Origin: Cynocephalus volans
Lineage: Eukaryota; Chordata; Mammalia; Dermoptera; Cynocephalidae
Reading direction: 5' to 3'
Length of the DNA stretch: 64,000 bases
Assembly: GCF_027409185.1 (NCBI RefSeq)
Contig: NC_084475.1
Location: 12,110,130 to 12,174,129, forward strand
In this document: positions 50,080 to 62,324 of the stretch, piece by piece
Layout: each line of letters begins with the position of its first letter
Numbering within the stretch: the stretch's first letter is position 1
Position numbers and translations under genes: made by a program
The notes under the pieces: generated by a model
Databases searched by the model: none
The model's input: the letters and a program-made list of their open reading frames with translations, nothing else
Told to the model about the DNA's origin: nothing

Positions 50080-51345
50080 CTGGTTTAAATGTATTTTTTT
50101 TTAATTATTGTGAAATATGTTACACGTGAAAAAGTGAATAAAACATACATGGTCAGTAAAGTGAACCACGTCTAATGAAGGAAATAGAACATTACCTGCA
50201 CTCAAATAAAGACAAATAACATCACTTGTACCTCGAGACAGTACCTCAGAAGAGGTTTTCTTCTATGATTATTATCCCCCTTCAGATAACTACTGTTATG
50301 ACTTTTGTGATAATCATTTCCTTTTTTTCTCTATTGTTTTACCATTCTGTATGCATCTTTTAGTAATAGAATTTAATTTTATCTGCCTTCAAATTGTACA
50401 TGGTTGAAGTCATACTATGCATAACACTTTATTTTTTTCAGTGTGTGTGTGTATGTTAAAAAAAGCTTAACATCTGGAGAATCTGGGTGAAGGCTATTGG
50501 AGAAAATACTAATATTGCAACATTCCTGAAAGTCAAGAATTAAAAATAAAACCAAAAATTAAATAAAAAGTAATTTTAAAATAAGTTAAAATATGAAATT
50601 TATAAATTATAAAGAATGAGAAATTTTGAGTCTTCTTTCACTTCTTACACTATGTTTTTGAGATTTACCGTACTGTTATGTGTAGCTGTAAATTGCTTAT
50701 TCTAGTTGTATTGTTTCATTTTATGAATATATAACAATTTATTTATCTATTCAACTGCATTTTGATAGTTTCCAATTTTTGATTATTGTGAATAGTGCTG
50801 CTAAGAACATTTTAGTATATGTCTTTGGTAAATATATGTACAGATTTCCATGGAATAAATATATCTACAATTTGGGGGAAATAGTATATGCATACATTCA
50901 GCATTATTAACTACACCAAATCATTTTCCAAAATAGTTATACCAATTTACACCCACACCAGTCATGCATGAGAATACAGATTCCTCCACATCCTTGCCTA
51001 TACTATCGGTATTTTCTATCTATTTCATTTTAGCCACTCTTTCAGGCAGGTAGTCTCATTTCCTTGTGGTTTGTGTTTACATTTCCCTGATGACCAAGGA
51101 ACACCTTTTCATATGTTTATTGGTCATTTTGATAATTTCTTTACTGAGCTGTCTATTTAAGACTTTTGATCCATTTTTCTGTTGAGTTGTCTGTCTCTTT
51201 TTTTACTGAATCATATGAGCTTTTATATATTCTGTAAACAAATCTTCTTAGTCAACCGTACGTATTCCAAATATCTTCTCTCCCTTTGTGTGTTGCCTGT
51301 TTCCTATGTTAATGGTATTATTTGATGAACAGAAATTATTTTAAT
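50080..51345 (-). mobile_element. old L1 fragment (3' side of ORF2)
   Basis: Antisense L1 landmarks: TTGTGAATAGTGCTGCTAAG, CACATCCTTGCCTATACT, CATTTCCCTGATGACCAAGG, TTTGATCCATTTTTCTGTTG and a final AACAAATCTTCTTAGTC. Old and heavily mutated. Confidence 0.75.
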
Positions 51346-51361
51346 ACAGTCCTACTGATAG

Positions 51362-51503
51362 AGTTGAGACGTGATGTCCCCCATAAAACTCATGTGGAAA
51401 TCTGATTCCCATTGTGGCATCCTTGGGAGCTGTTTGAGTCATGGGGGTGGATCCCTCATGAATGGATTAGTGCTCTCCCTGGGGGGTGCTAACTCCAATG
51501 TGA
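51362..51503 (+). mobile_element. MaLR LTR fragment (MST/THE1 type)
   Basis: About 140 bp of the 5' part of an MST-like LTR, including ATGGGGGTGGATCCCTCATG and ATGGATTAGTGCTCTCCCTG, which parallel the solo LTR at 21439. The 3' two-thirds is missing and I see no TSD. Confidence 0.7.
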
Positions 51504-51549
51504 TATCTTTTAGTCACTGTTATAATTGTTACTTGGGTCCTTGAAAACA

Positions 51550-52120
51550 ATATGTACTGTGCAGTTGTTTAGTAAAATATTCAACATGTATTTATCAAGT
51601 CAGATTTATTTATCGTGTCATTCATATTTATTCTATTATTTTTAATATCGTTGTCTTCATGATCTAGCAATTACCAAGAGAGATGAAGAATACATTTTCA
51701 CTTTAATTATGCATTTGCCTATTTCACTTTTACCTATGTTTAATTTGGTTTAACGTATTTTAAAGATATGCCATTCAAATCGAGTACATTTAAAACTACT
51801 ACATTTTTCTGGTGAGTTGGTTCTTTTGTCATTGTAAAGTGACTCTCTTTAACACAAAAAGTATTTCTACTATAAATCTATTTAGTCTGTATCTGCTTTC
51901 TTTGGTATTTATTTACATGTTTTCCCCTTACTTTTATTTTCAACATTAATAGTGTTCTTATACTCAAGGTTTATACTTTGAAAACAACATATAATTTGGT
52001 TATTTTTGTAATCTGGTCTGATTATCTTTGACTTTTAACTGGAACATTTAGTTTATTTATCTAGACGTAATTGCTGATGTATTTGATTTTCAAAATAGCA
52101 CCTTATTTTCTTCTTTACTT
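51550..52120 (-). mobile_element. old L1 fragment (endonuclease region)
   Basis: Antisense of the ORF2 endonuclease part (a GTTGGTTCTTTTGTCATTGT-type block, ACATAATTTGGTTATTTTTG). No open frame. Not colinear with the fragment at 50080, because the RT region between is absent. Confidence 0.55.
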
Positions 52121-52609
52121 ATTGCCTTTATATATAATATGTGGACATTCTTGAGTTCTAGAATAAAATTTCCCTTTAGGGATGTAGTACAAAGTTGTCT
52201 GGGTCATATGATGCATACAGGTGTCACATCTAAAAAGAACTGCCAAGCGCATGCAAAATACCTTAAATTCCTGTATTTGTCAAATTAATTTTCTGGTAGA
52301 TCAAAGTATAGTGTCTTGTAGGCAAAGGGCCTTTTAAAAATTTGAACTCAAATTCCATATGGGTGATGATTTGCATTTGCTTCTGCTGTGAACTTGGAGA
52401 CATCCTAGACCTAAAGTGCCTCAAGCTAAATTGCACAGCTTGAGGTCCCTGCCCATCTTGGTATTAAGAAGCTGGATTGCAAAACTCTGAGAGAGTCAAC
52501 CCAGAGCAACATTTTCTCAGGGATTTTTTTTTTTTTTCCTTTCAGTAACAACCATCCACTCTTCCTTACTAAGGTGATCTTTTATTCAATTCCCCTAACT
52601 AAGAGTTAG
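52121..52609. other. unassigned, possibly old LINE
   Basis: Contains GGGTCATATGATGCATACAG and AAAAAGAACTGCCAAG, reminiscent of antisense L1, but too diverged to claim. Confidence 0.35.
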
Positions 52610-52900
52610 GGAAAGGGCTGCCTTACATCCATTTAACCCTTTTTCTGAGTATATAGCCTTGGAGGTCCCATATTGATGTGAGATCTTCCCCTATTCGACT
52701 TCCTACCTCAGGTAGGCTCTGGGCCTTGACATCAAACCCAGTTGATACCTTTTCCCAGCCCTGGTGGTTGTCAAAGTTAGAGACCAGGTTTCCCAGTATA
52801 TGTAATGCCATCAGGACGAAAGTGGTTCCTGTGTAGTGGTGCTTTGCACAGCTATCTTGGCTCCAGCCTTTGCATTAATTTAGGCAGTGCCATTCTTTAT
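52610..52900 (-). repeat. inverted repeat, left arm (unidentified family)
   Basis: The minus strand is about 70% identical by eye to the plus strand at 53270-53540, including a CCTGGAGCCA / AAAGCACCA block, GATGGC, TTGGTCTCT, CACATCAATATGGGAC and CAAAGCCCA-type blocks. The open frame at 52623-52811 (minus) shares the short motifs KAQSL and TSIWD with the plus-strand frame of the other arm. Confidence 0.75.
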
Positions 52901-52994
52901 TATCATGCCATTGCTGTTCTGTTGTGAAGAAAAGCTAAAACATTTATGCTGCTGCATTAGTTGTTTTCAACAAGAGATATGGTCTCAATAACAG

Positions 52995-53225
52995 AGAAAT
53001 GCAAGTCCACTTTTAAGTCTTTAATTCTTCTGCAATTACTTATTATATATGGTGTAAAATAGGGATACATTTTCAGTATTTTCCATATGGCTGACCAATT
53101 GCTTAGGGATATTTCTTGACTAATTCCTCCTCATTCCAGAAATTGGCCAGGTCATCTTTGTCACATATCAAGACTCCATATATGAGTTGGTTTATTTCTG
53201 CACTCTCATTGTTCCATTGCTGAAA
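52995..53225 (-). mobile_element. old L1 fragment between the inverted-repeat arms
   Basis: Antisense L1 ORF2 text (AATAGGGATACATTTTCAGT, CCATATGGCTGACCAATTGC, GGTTTATTTCTGCACTCTCA). Short and heavily diverged. Confidence 0.6.
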
Positions 53226-53269
53226 CATATGTCAGTGCATTGCAGAGCCAACAAAATATTAAGGAGTGA

Positions 53270-53540
53270 CTGTGCCAAAATTTACAGGAAACCTGGAGCC
53301 ACAACCACCATGAACAAAGCACCAGAATACAGTGCTGATGGCCTTTACCTATACCAGCAATCTTGGTCTCTGTCTTTAGTAACCACAAGGGGGCAGGGAA
53401 GGGTGTTAATTGGGTTAGAATTCAAAGCCCAAAGCCTGTCCAATGTAGAAAGTCAAATAGGAGAACTTACCACATCAATATGGGACTGCAAAAGGCTACA
53501 CACTCAAAAGGCTATACAAATCAACCATTTCCCCAGACCT
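53270..53540 (+). repeat. inverted repeat, right arm (unidentified family)
   Basis: Counterpart of 52610-52900 in opposite orientation. Contains ACCTGGAGCCACAACCACC, the CAGTGCTGATGGCC region and CACATCAATATGGGACTGC. Two open frames (53187-53570 and 53363-53557) cross it. I do not recognise a domain. Confidence 0.75.
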
Positions 53541-53639
53541 TATACTGCCTTAAATAATGTAGCTTTATAATAAGTTTATATGCCTTACAAGGCCAACACC
53601 CTAATTTCTTTTCGTGTAGTGTTGTCACCTTTTTTTTTC

Positions 53640-54330
53640 TTTTCTTTTTTTTAAAATACATTATTGTGTCAGCTTGTCAAGTTCTATGAAGAACCTTACT
53701 GAGATTTTGATTAAACATGCATTGAATTTATTTGGGGGAAGTTGATATCTTTACACTATTGTCTTCCTAACTCTTCATTTAGTTAGCTTTTCTTAAATAA
53801 ATCTTCATAATTTACTGTGGAAAGGTCTTGTGCATCTTTTGGTAGAATAATTTTATATACTATACATATTCATTTCTCAATAAATACTATAACTTTTACA
53901 ACTCTTTTCTCATTCTTTGTTGCTAGTGGCTAGAAATGCAAATGGATTCTATGCATGGATCTTAAATCTAGCAAAGCTGCTAAATTCAGTTATACCTTCT
54001 AACAAATTTTCTGTTCTATATTTTTGGACATGTGTGTGAAAGACAGTTCTCTGATTTTTTTTTTTCCGGTTTGTATACCTTATACTTCTGCTTGGCTTAG
54101 TTATGCTTATGATATTGAACAGAAGTGGTAGCAGTGGACTTTCTTTCTTGTATATGATTTTAAAGATAATAATTTGCATTTTAATATTAAATATGTTTGA
54201 TACTCCACTCAATGTATTTTAGTAAACGCAGATGTTTGTCTACTCTTATCCTTGATAATGAGGACATCAGTTTGCAGAAGAGGAACTTTAAGACATCCAT
54301 TTCTAGCTTGTTGGTTATGCTTTCGATTGT
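53640..54330 (-). mobile_element. old L1 fragment (RT region)
   Basis: Antisense L1 blocks, for example AATCTAGCAAAGCTGCTAAA, CTTCTAACAAATTTTCTG and TAATATTAAATATGTTTGAT. Old, no open frame. Confidence 0.6.
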
Positions 54331-56837
54331 CATTGTAATGAATATAACATAGTAATATTGATATGCTGTAGAAGTAACTTTTAGAAATAGATAGGTAATT
54401 ACAGGCTCATTTACACATTGCTAAACATTATCAGTGTATAATCAAGATTTTTTCTATTTTATAGAGTGTCATACTCTTAACATTTAAATATTTTATACAT
54501 ATTATTTTTCACTATCAAAAAGCATGCTGTCTTTGGCCCAAGCAATTGTTCATATATATATAAATCTCATTTTCTCTTTTTCCTCTCTAGTATGATTTCT
54601 CCCCTATTCTGCAGTTATGTGAAAGAGAAATAGTTAAGGATAATCAATAGGTTTTTAATACACTTAATTTTAAATATTTTATAACACTTCAGAAATTTCA
54701 TCATGGAATATCTTAAATCTTAATATTTATTAACATTTTCACCATTTTGTTGCTCGAATTCCAACAGAATCTTCAATTCAGGAAGCCTTGCATTTTAGTC
54801 AAGTCAAATTAATATTGCAAGCTCTAAAATAGCTACAATTGAATGCCCGTTACAGCAATATATTATTTTTTACTTCTTAGCCAAGGGGAAAGAGTTAGTG
54901 ACAGAACCTTGGAAATATTTTTTTTTTCTGTACACTTAAAGCAAATAAGAGAAATTAAATATGATTATTTCTGCCATAAAATTAACCATGTGGCTCCTGA
55001 ATACTTGAGCCATGGAATAACACACGCAATTTTCTTGGAAAGAGCTAAGATATTATACCAAATATATCTGCCTGAAAACTAAATCATTGTCATATTCATG
55101 CTGGCTGACGCCTCTCCCAAAAGAAGCTATGATAATCTATTTTTTAAAGTTCAAGCTGTTTTCTCCACTAGAATTCTATAGAAAACACCTAAAAATTCAT
55201 AGATATTTTAATCTTGTGTATGAAATTAAACTTACTATTGCTTTTTCAGACAACCTTTCACAGAAAACTGTGCTCTAGACCTCAAATTTTAGGTGGAAAA
55301 TTTTAAACTTCATGATCAAGTTTTAAACTTAATGATCAAATCAAGTCATTACCATTGCAACGAAATGGAATTTTCTTTCCACATATGTGTGCAGGAATTC
55401 CTTTGCCTAGCTAGATTCCTTTTTTTGATCTTTTCCCCCCCTTTGTTCCTTTTCATTCAGAATATAAACTAACATTGTTTTAGATTTTTTTCCACATTTT
55501 CTCATTTTCTTAGAATATTCAGCTAATGGTGCAGGAGAGTGTAAATAATGTCTGAAAGATCTCACTAGGTTGTTCAAATCATACTTTTAAACAGCCTGAA
55601 ATTCTACAATTCCCAGCTCATTCCCTTACTTTTGGTCAATATTTTCTGAGTTTTGGATTTTTTTTTTTTTTAATGATTTGCAGTCTAAACAGCTTCTGCA
55701 TGAATGTTTCTGTGTGCAGAAACCCATGTATATTTCGTTATATAAATTATACATTACATATATAACTGGATATCTTGTTTTTGTTTTAATATTTTCTCAT
55801 AGACACGTGTATGGAAAGAAAACAAAAAAGAAATAAATTCTAAACTTGGCTTATTGCCTAATTTATTTTATTACTACCCTATTTTATTTTATACTCAGAC
55901 ACAAGTTTGTTTTCTTGGCTGAGATAAAGAAACTGGACAAGCAGTTTCCTTCTGTGGGAACTGGGTTTCATTTATGTGACACCACCCAGATTTCCTCCAT
56001 CACTTCTTTGCCCCCACTGCTATACACACCTAAAGTGAACTAAAATATTTATTGGGTTATGAGAGTAAGGACTCTATTTTTTTTTTAATTTCATATAAAA
56101 TAACGGTGCAGAATTGGCCATGACCAACACGGTCTAAGGCTCCTTTGTAACCACTAAATGTAGGAAAAACCACAAATTACCATTGGAGAGGGGTTGGCCT
56201 TGGGTTCTGGCTTCCATGATTCCTGCCCCTTAAATTCAAATGCCCTGCAACTGTGTAAATAAACATCTCTAGGTGTACGGTAAGGGAATATTTAGCATGA
56301 ATATATTTCATACAAAATTAGCAGCAAAGAAAAACTTTAGACTTGCAATTACATGCAAAAAATCGAAGCTATTAGTGTAATTAAGATGTTTCTTCCTTTT
56401 CCCTTAAGCAGGTAGAAGATGAACTATCATGCTTTCATGTGGATGCTCTCACTGAGAGAGTTTCCAAAGCATTGTTATTTTTTTTTCTTCTTTCCATGAC
56501 AATTTATAATGATAATTTTATTCTGGCAAGACACTAAATTCTAGCATTAGTTATTTGTTATAAATGCTAAATTTAGAATAGTGTTTCTGCCAATGGGATC
56601 TAGGAAGTCAATAGATAAACTTCTCAGAAAATATTAGCTAAAAGTCTCATAGTTAATCTATTCTATTTATAGAAGTGAAGGAAATGAATTCAGATGAGAT
56701 AAAAACTGCATTATTTGCTCTAGAGAGTGTCTCTAGCTTTCCCCCTTACATTTTCTTGATTGTTTTCTCTCTTTCCAGTTTCTGACGTCAAAACTATTGT
56801 TTGAAAGCAATGCTTAAAATTCTAGCTTGAAGTTTCT
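54331..56837. other. no recognised gene
   Basis: A+T-rich. A 20-bp tandem duplication (TTTTAAACTTCATGATCAAG then TTTTAAACTTAATGATCAAA) lies at about 55302-55341, and T runs near 55658 and 56475. I see no exon or named transposon. Confidence 0.45.
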
Positions 56838-56842
56838 GTGAG

Positions 56843-57436
56843 TGTAGTAATCAGGGTTCTCCAGACAGACAGAACCATGAGCTATGTATATAAATATATG
56901 AGAGGGGATTTATTAGGGAAATTGATTCACATGATTATGAAAGCTCAGGAGTCCCACGATAGGCTGTCTGCAAGTTGGAGACCCTGGAATGCCAGTAGCT
57001 GGCTTGGTTCAAATCTGGAAGCCCAAGAACCAGAGAAACCAACGTTGTGATTCTCAGTTGGAGGCCAAAGGTGCGTGAGAGCCCACGGGTACCATTGGTC
57101 TGAGTCCTGGAACCCAAAGGCTGAAGACCCTGGAGGAAGATTCTGAAGTCCACAGACAGGAAAGAAGAGCGTAAAGAGTGTATCTCAGCTCCAGAAGATA
57201 GAGATGTTCGCCTTTTCCTCTGTTTTTTGTTTGTTTGTTTGTTTCTCTCACGGACCCCAGCAGATTAGATGGTACCCACCCATATTGAAGGAGGATTTTC
57301 CCTACTTAGTTCACTCAGGCTCACGTGCTAGTCTCCTCTGGAAACAGCCTCACAGACACACCCCAAAATAATGCTTTATCAGATTTCTAGGTATTTCTCA
57401 ATTTAGTCATGTTGACACCTAAAGTTAACCATCACA
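56843..57436 (-). mobile_element. solo ERVL-type LTR (MLT2-like)
   Basis: A 594-bp long terminal repeat of an ancient endogenous retrovirus-like element, with no internal coding region. Ends are TG...CA, with a perfect 5-bp TSD GTGAG at 56838-56842 and 57437-57441. On the minus strand it begins TGTGATGGTTAACTTTAGGT and ends near GAGAACCCTGATTACTACA, matching MLT2/ERVL LTRs. A GTTT microsatellite (57226-57243) is inside. Nothing in it codes. Confidence 0.88.
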
Positions 57437-57441
57437 GTGAG

Positions 57442-57884
57442 GCGATAACTCATGAAACTGTCTTCAGGAAGCTGCTCATGGGTTTAGCCTATTCTGCTGT
57501 CTTTCTTCTGTGTTATTGAAAATAATTCTATCTTAGGACTCCTAATGTTTTGGAAGTAATAAAAAAGTAGTTTCAGACCAGGTGGGTTTTGCACATTATC
57601 CCTAGATAACTAAGAAACCCACTGCTTATAGGTTTTATTGTTCTTAGCAGGAGTATACATTGTCAATTAGTATTGCTAGCAGATTTTCAAGTTATGATAC
57701 TGGAGAAATGTATGAAAAAGCTTCCAAGCTGATAGAAAAACCAATATGAGACTCTAGCTCCTCTAGCCTGAATATAAAGCTTACAGACTCATCCATTCAC
57801 CAATGTGGTCAAAGCTTTCAATGATTTCTTGTCTTTAGTAGAATTACAACTGATTTCAGCCACACAAGCCTGTAGAGGTCATCT
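57442..57884. other. no recognised feature
   Basis: Right flank of the LTR, unassigned. Confidence 0.4.
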
Positions 57885-57995
57885 CCAGCTGCCTTTATTA
57901 ATAGGTAAAAGAATTGAGCCCCTAGAGGTAAGAGTTGTAGGAGAATCACAGTTGGTGGCAAAAGCAGAACTAAGACTCAATTCTCTTGATTCATA
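57885..57995 (-). repeat. MIR-like fragment
   Basis: Antisense MIR core (ATTGAGCCCCTAGAGGTAAG, GAGAATCACAGTTGGTGG, AGAACTAAGACTCAATTCTC). Confidence 0.55.
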
Positions 57996-58640
57996 GATCA
58001 AAGTTTTTTCGCATTCGTTAATTCTGTTCGGCCGTTTGTCCCTAGTGTTGTTTTTCACATTGCCCTACTTGTATTTCAAGGCCCATCAAAATCTTACTTC
58101 ATCTTACCATTTAACTCTATTTTCTATTAGTCTCAAAATATGAACATTTTGTTACCATCAAGCTAAGCCTCTTGCTTCTCTTTATCACCCCAACTACTGA
58201 ATTTCTCACTTCTCCTTACCCTATGCCAGGGTGGACAACCATCCCAGTTTGCCAAAGACTGTCTTGGTTTTAACACTGAAAGTCCTGCATTCTGGGGACC
58301 TCTTCTGATTCAAGCAAATGGGCTTACTTGGTCAACCTACCACATACACTACTTGGGTATCATTGCCTTGATCTTCTTATCTGAAAATTCCCCCACCCCC
58401 CTAAAACTTCATGATAAGCAAAGCAAGTTCAAACCCCATTTCCTTTGTGTAGTCTTTAATCTTTACTCTCTAACCTTCTATGGTTCTTAAATTGTACTTC
58501 ACACACTTAAGCTTTTAATAAAAGGCTGTCTTGCCTTGCTTGAAAATTAGACACATTATCTTTCCTTCTCATTTCCTTCTCAAAGTAGATGACAATCTAC
58601 AGTCAAATAGAGTCAGGGACTTAAAAAACAGCCTATCTCT
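57996..58640. other. ancient LINE/DNA-element mix, mostly unassigned
   Basis: At 58227-58340 a block with inverted ends (AGGGTGGACAACCATCCCAG and the reverse complement GTAGGTTGACCAAGTAAGCC) looks like a DNA-transposon fossil I cannot name. The flanks 58060-58226 and 58341-58560 are C+T-rich and resemble L2. Confidence 0.4.
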
Positions 58641-58830
58641 GTAAAGCAACTGTTGTGAAACAGGCATTGCATTAGGTATTTGGTCTTATTTAATTAACAC
58701 CATACCTTGTGTATTGTATATTATTATTAGATCTATTTTATGGAAATGAATTAAGTTGAGAGATGAAAATAATTTGGCCGTAATCATTCAAATCCAGCCC
58801 TGTCTGTCTCCTTCTGCTACACCACATTTA
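58640..58830 (-). repeat. MIR fragment
   Basis: Antisense MIR order: AACAGGCATTGCATTAGGTA, TTTAATTAACACCATACC, TATTATTATTAGATC, CAGCCCTGTCTGTCTCCTTC. Confidence 0.55.
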
Positions 58831-60114
58831 CTGGGTAGGAAACATGTCTGATATTTTAAAATTTCTCACAACTCTTAACATGTTGCTGAGCGTAAAATAT
58901 ATGCTCAGAAAATACTTGCTGTTATGTTCTAAATTGCTCTTCTAATTAGATCTATAAATCCATGCTAAACATAGCAGGGAAGATGCATTTTTTTTTTTTC
59001 AAAAACAGAAATAAATCATAACAAATGTTTGTTGGGTTTTTTTTAAATCCAATTTAAGCATAGCTGTATTTCACAGATCAGTGTTGAGTGCAAAAAGAGA
59101 ATTTGTCTTCTTGTCCTTTTGGACTTAAAATATAGTCACAAATGTCATATGTATATATACATATACACACACATACACAAATATAAATATTTAGGTCTTA
59201 CTATTATTATTATGATTTTTGCCATGATCTAACTCATTTTGACTTTTTTTAGCTTTTTAAAAAATTTTATGTTTGAAGTATTCACTACACCATACACTAA
59301 CTACTAGTGGAGTGGCTATTGAGCACTTGAATTGTGGCTAGTTCAAAAAGAGAAATCCTGTAAGTATGCAATACACAACAAATTTTAAAAATATAATATA
59401 AAAACAAGAATCTAAAATAGTTGATTAGTAATTTTTATATTGATTATGTGTTTAAGTGATAATATTTAAAATACATTTGGTTAAATGAAGCATTATTAAA
59501 ATTAATATTTTCTATTTTTTTTTACTTTAAAAAAATTTGGTGACCAGAACATTTAAACCTACATATGTGGCTTGAATTATGTATCTATTGAATAGCACAG
59601 CTTTAGATAATATCTAGAAACCTCAATGATGAATACTTTTTATTCATTTTTGAGATAATCCCATATATTAAAGTAACCTTATAGAATTTTTTCCAAATAA
59701 AGTTATATTTAAATGTTATATATTAGGTGATTAAATTAATGAATGCTAACATATCTCTCTAGAAATGATCATCAAATGATTTTTATCCTGATTAAATAAT
59801 TCTTGGTAAAAGGAAAGTTATGTAGAAAACATAAACATAAGTGTAACAATGAAATTCTAGTGTAGTTTTTGTGGCAAGAATCATGATATTTAAATGTTCT
59901 CTTAATTTGGCTTCCTATGTGTTTATCGTGGAACTGAACTTTAACCAAATCAACATCATAGAAAAATGAAACAAAGCAAAACACTCACAGTTACGAGGAA
60001 AACCCCAAACACTTAAAAAAAAATTATTGCACAGCTCAACTATTTTCAAAAACCTTTTTAAAACTGGAATCTGGAATATTCATACCTGACAAAATTATAA
60101 AGCCTATAAAACAT
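58831..60114. other. no recognised feature
   Basis: A+T-rich sequence with short CA/TA tracts near 59150; nothing I can name. Confidence 0.45.
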
Positions 60115-60129
60115 ACCCTCAACATTAAG

Positions 60130-62083
60130 AAATAAAGGGCATCCAGATTGGAAAAGATGAAGTCAAACTGTCCCTGTTTGCAGATGACATAATCCTATAT
60201 ATTAGACAGCCTAAAGCCTCACGAAAAACCTCTTAGAGTTGATAAATGATTTCAGCAAAGTTGCAGGATACAAAATCAATACACAAAAATCAGTAGCATT
60301 TCTATACTCCAGCAGAGAACATGCAGAAAAAGAAATCAAGAAAGCTTGCCTGTTACAACAGACCCCAAGAAAATAAAATACTTAAGAATATGGTTAAGCA
60401 AGGATGTGAAAAATCTCTACAATGAGAACTGCAAACTACTGTTGAGAGAAATTAAAGAGGACACAAGAAGATGGAAGATATCCCATGCTCTTGGATTGGA
60501 AGAGTTAACATTCTGAAAATGTCCATACTATCCAAATTGATATACAAATTTAATGCAATCCCCATCAAAATTCCAATGACATTTTTTCTCTGAAATGGGA
60601 AAAACTATCCAGGCATTTATATGCAATAGCAAAATACCACAAATAGACAAAGAAATTCTAAGCAAAATAGTAAAGCTGGAGGCATAACACTACCTGACTT
60701 TAAGCTATACTACAAAGCTATAATAACAAAAACAGCATGATACTGGCATAAAAACAGACACACGAATCAATGGAATAGAATAGAGAATCCAGGAAACAAC
60801 TCATATACCTACAGCCATCTGATCTTTGACAAAGGCACCAAGTTTACACCCTGGGGAAGAGACTGCCTCTTCAGCAAATGGGGCTGTGAAAACTGGATAT
60901 CCATATGCAGGAGAATGAAACTAGACTCATACCTCTTACCATATACCAAAATCAACTCAAAATGTATTAAAGAATTAAATATACACCCTGAAACAATAAA
61001 ACTCCTTACAGAATACATAGAGGAAACACTCCAGGAAGTAGGATTGGGTACAGACTTCATGAATATGACACCAAAAGTACAGGCAACCAGAGGAAAAATA
61101 AGCAATAGAGATTATATCCAACTAAAAAGCTTCTGCACAGCAAAAGAAACAATTAGCAGAGTTAAAAGACAACCAATAGAGTGGGAGATAATACTTGCAA
61201 AATATACATCTGACGAAGGATTAATATCCAGAATGTACAAGGAACTCAAACAACTTTACAACAAAAAAGCAAGTAACCCAATTAAAAAATGGACAAAGGA
61301 GCTGAATAGGCATTTCTCAAAGGAAGATATATGAATGGCCAACAGACAATGAAAACATGCTCAACATCACTCAACATCTGGGAAATGCAAATCAAAACCA
61401 CACTGAGATACCATCTCACCCCAGTTAGGTTGGCTGATATCCAAAAGACTGTGAATGATAAATGCTGGCGAGGTTGTGGAGAAAAAGGAACTCTTATACA
61501 CTGTTGGTGGGACTGGAAAATGGTGCAGCCTCTATGGAAAATGGTATGGAGGTTCCTCAAACAATTGCAGATAGATCTACCATATGACCCAGCTATCCCA
61601 CTGCTGGGAATATACCCAGAGGAATGGAAATCATCAAGTTGAAGGTATACCTGTTCCCCAATGTTCATTGCAGTACTGTTTACAATAGCTAAGAGTTGGA
61701 ACCAGCCCAAACGTCCATCATCAGATGAGTGGATATGGAAAATGTGGTATATCTACACAATGGAATACTACTCTCCTGTAAAAAAGAACATGGATGGACT
61801 TAGAGAAAATTACATTAACTGAAACAAGTCAGGCACAGAAAGAGAAATACCACATGCTCTCACTTATTTGTGGAAGCTTAAAATGAATAAATAAATAAAC
61901 ATACAAACAAATAAAGCAGGGGGAGAAGAAGACACAACAATCACAACAATTCCTTGAACTTGTTAAGACGTGTGAACAAATAGAGTGTAGGGGGGAGGGG
62001 AGGGGAGAGAGAGGGGAGAAAGAGGAACCAGTAAAGGGTCACAGAAATCAATTGCAATGTATTATTGAGAAGTTAAAATTAAA
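60130..62083 (+). mobile_element. 5'-truncated L1, first of two tandem 3' ends
   Basis: Begins in the RT domain just before the FADD box (TTTGCAGATGAC at about 60177) and runs to the 3' UTR end. ORF2 is shifted by small indels and has stops, so it is a pseudogene. The longest clean piece is 60915-61334, then 61331-61642. The C-terminal knuckle is still visible ([20 protein letters not shown], its last Cys lost as W). It lacks its own long poly(A). The sequence passes from AAAATTAAA directly into a second L1 3' end at about 62084. The 3' UTR is of the same type as the 4189 element. Confidence 0.9.
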
Positions 62084-62324
62084 GAGAAATACCACATGTG
62101 CTCATTTATTTGTAGGAGCTAAAAAATAAATAAATAAATACACAAACAAACAGGGGGTGGAGGCAGGGAAGAAGATACAGCCATCACAATTCCTTGAAGT
62201 TGTGAAGACAAGAGAACAGATATGATGTTGATAAGTGGGAGCGGGGAGAGGGGGGAGGGAGGAATCAGTAAAGGGACACGGAAATCAACTACATTGTACA
62301 TCGATAAAATTAAAAAAAAAAAAA
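62084..62324 (+). mobile_element. second tandem L1 3' end
   Basis: Starts in the last codons of ORF2 (GAGAAATACCACATGTGCTC), has a full 3' UTR of the same type (G-rich tract at about 62236-62266), and ends in an A run. Joined head-to-tail to the preceding copy with only a few shared bases (AAA/AAAG) at the junction. A short, imperfect repeat, ACCCTCAACA (60115-60124) versus ACCCTCATCA (62325-62334), is a candidate TSD for the pair together. Confidence 0.85.
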
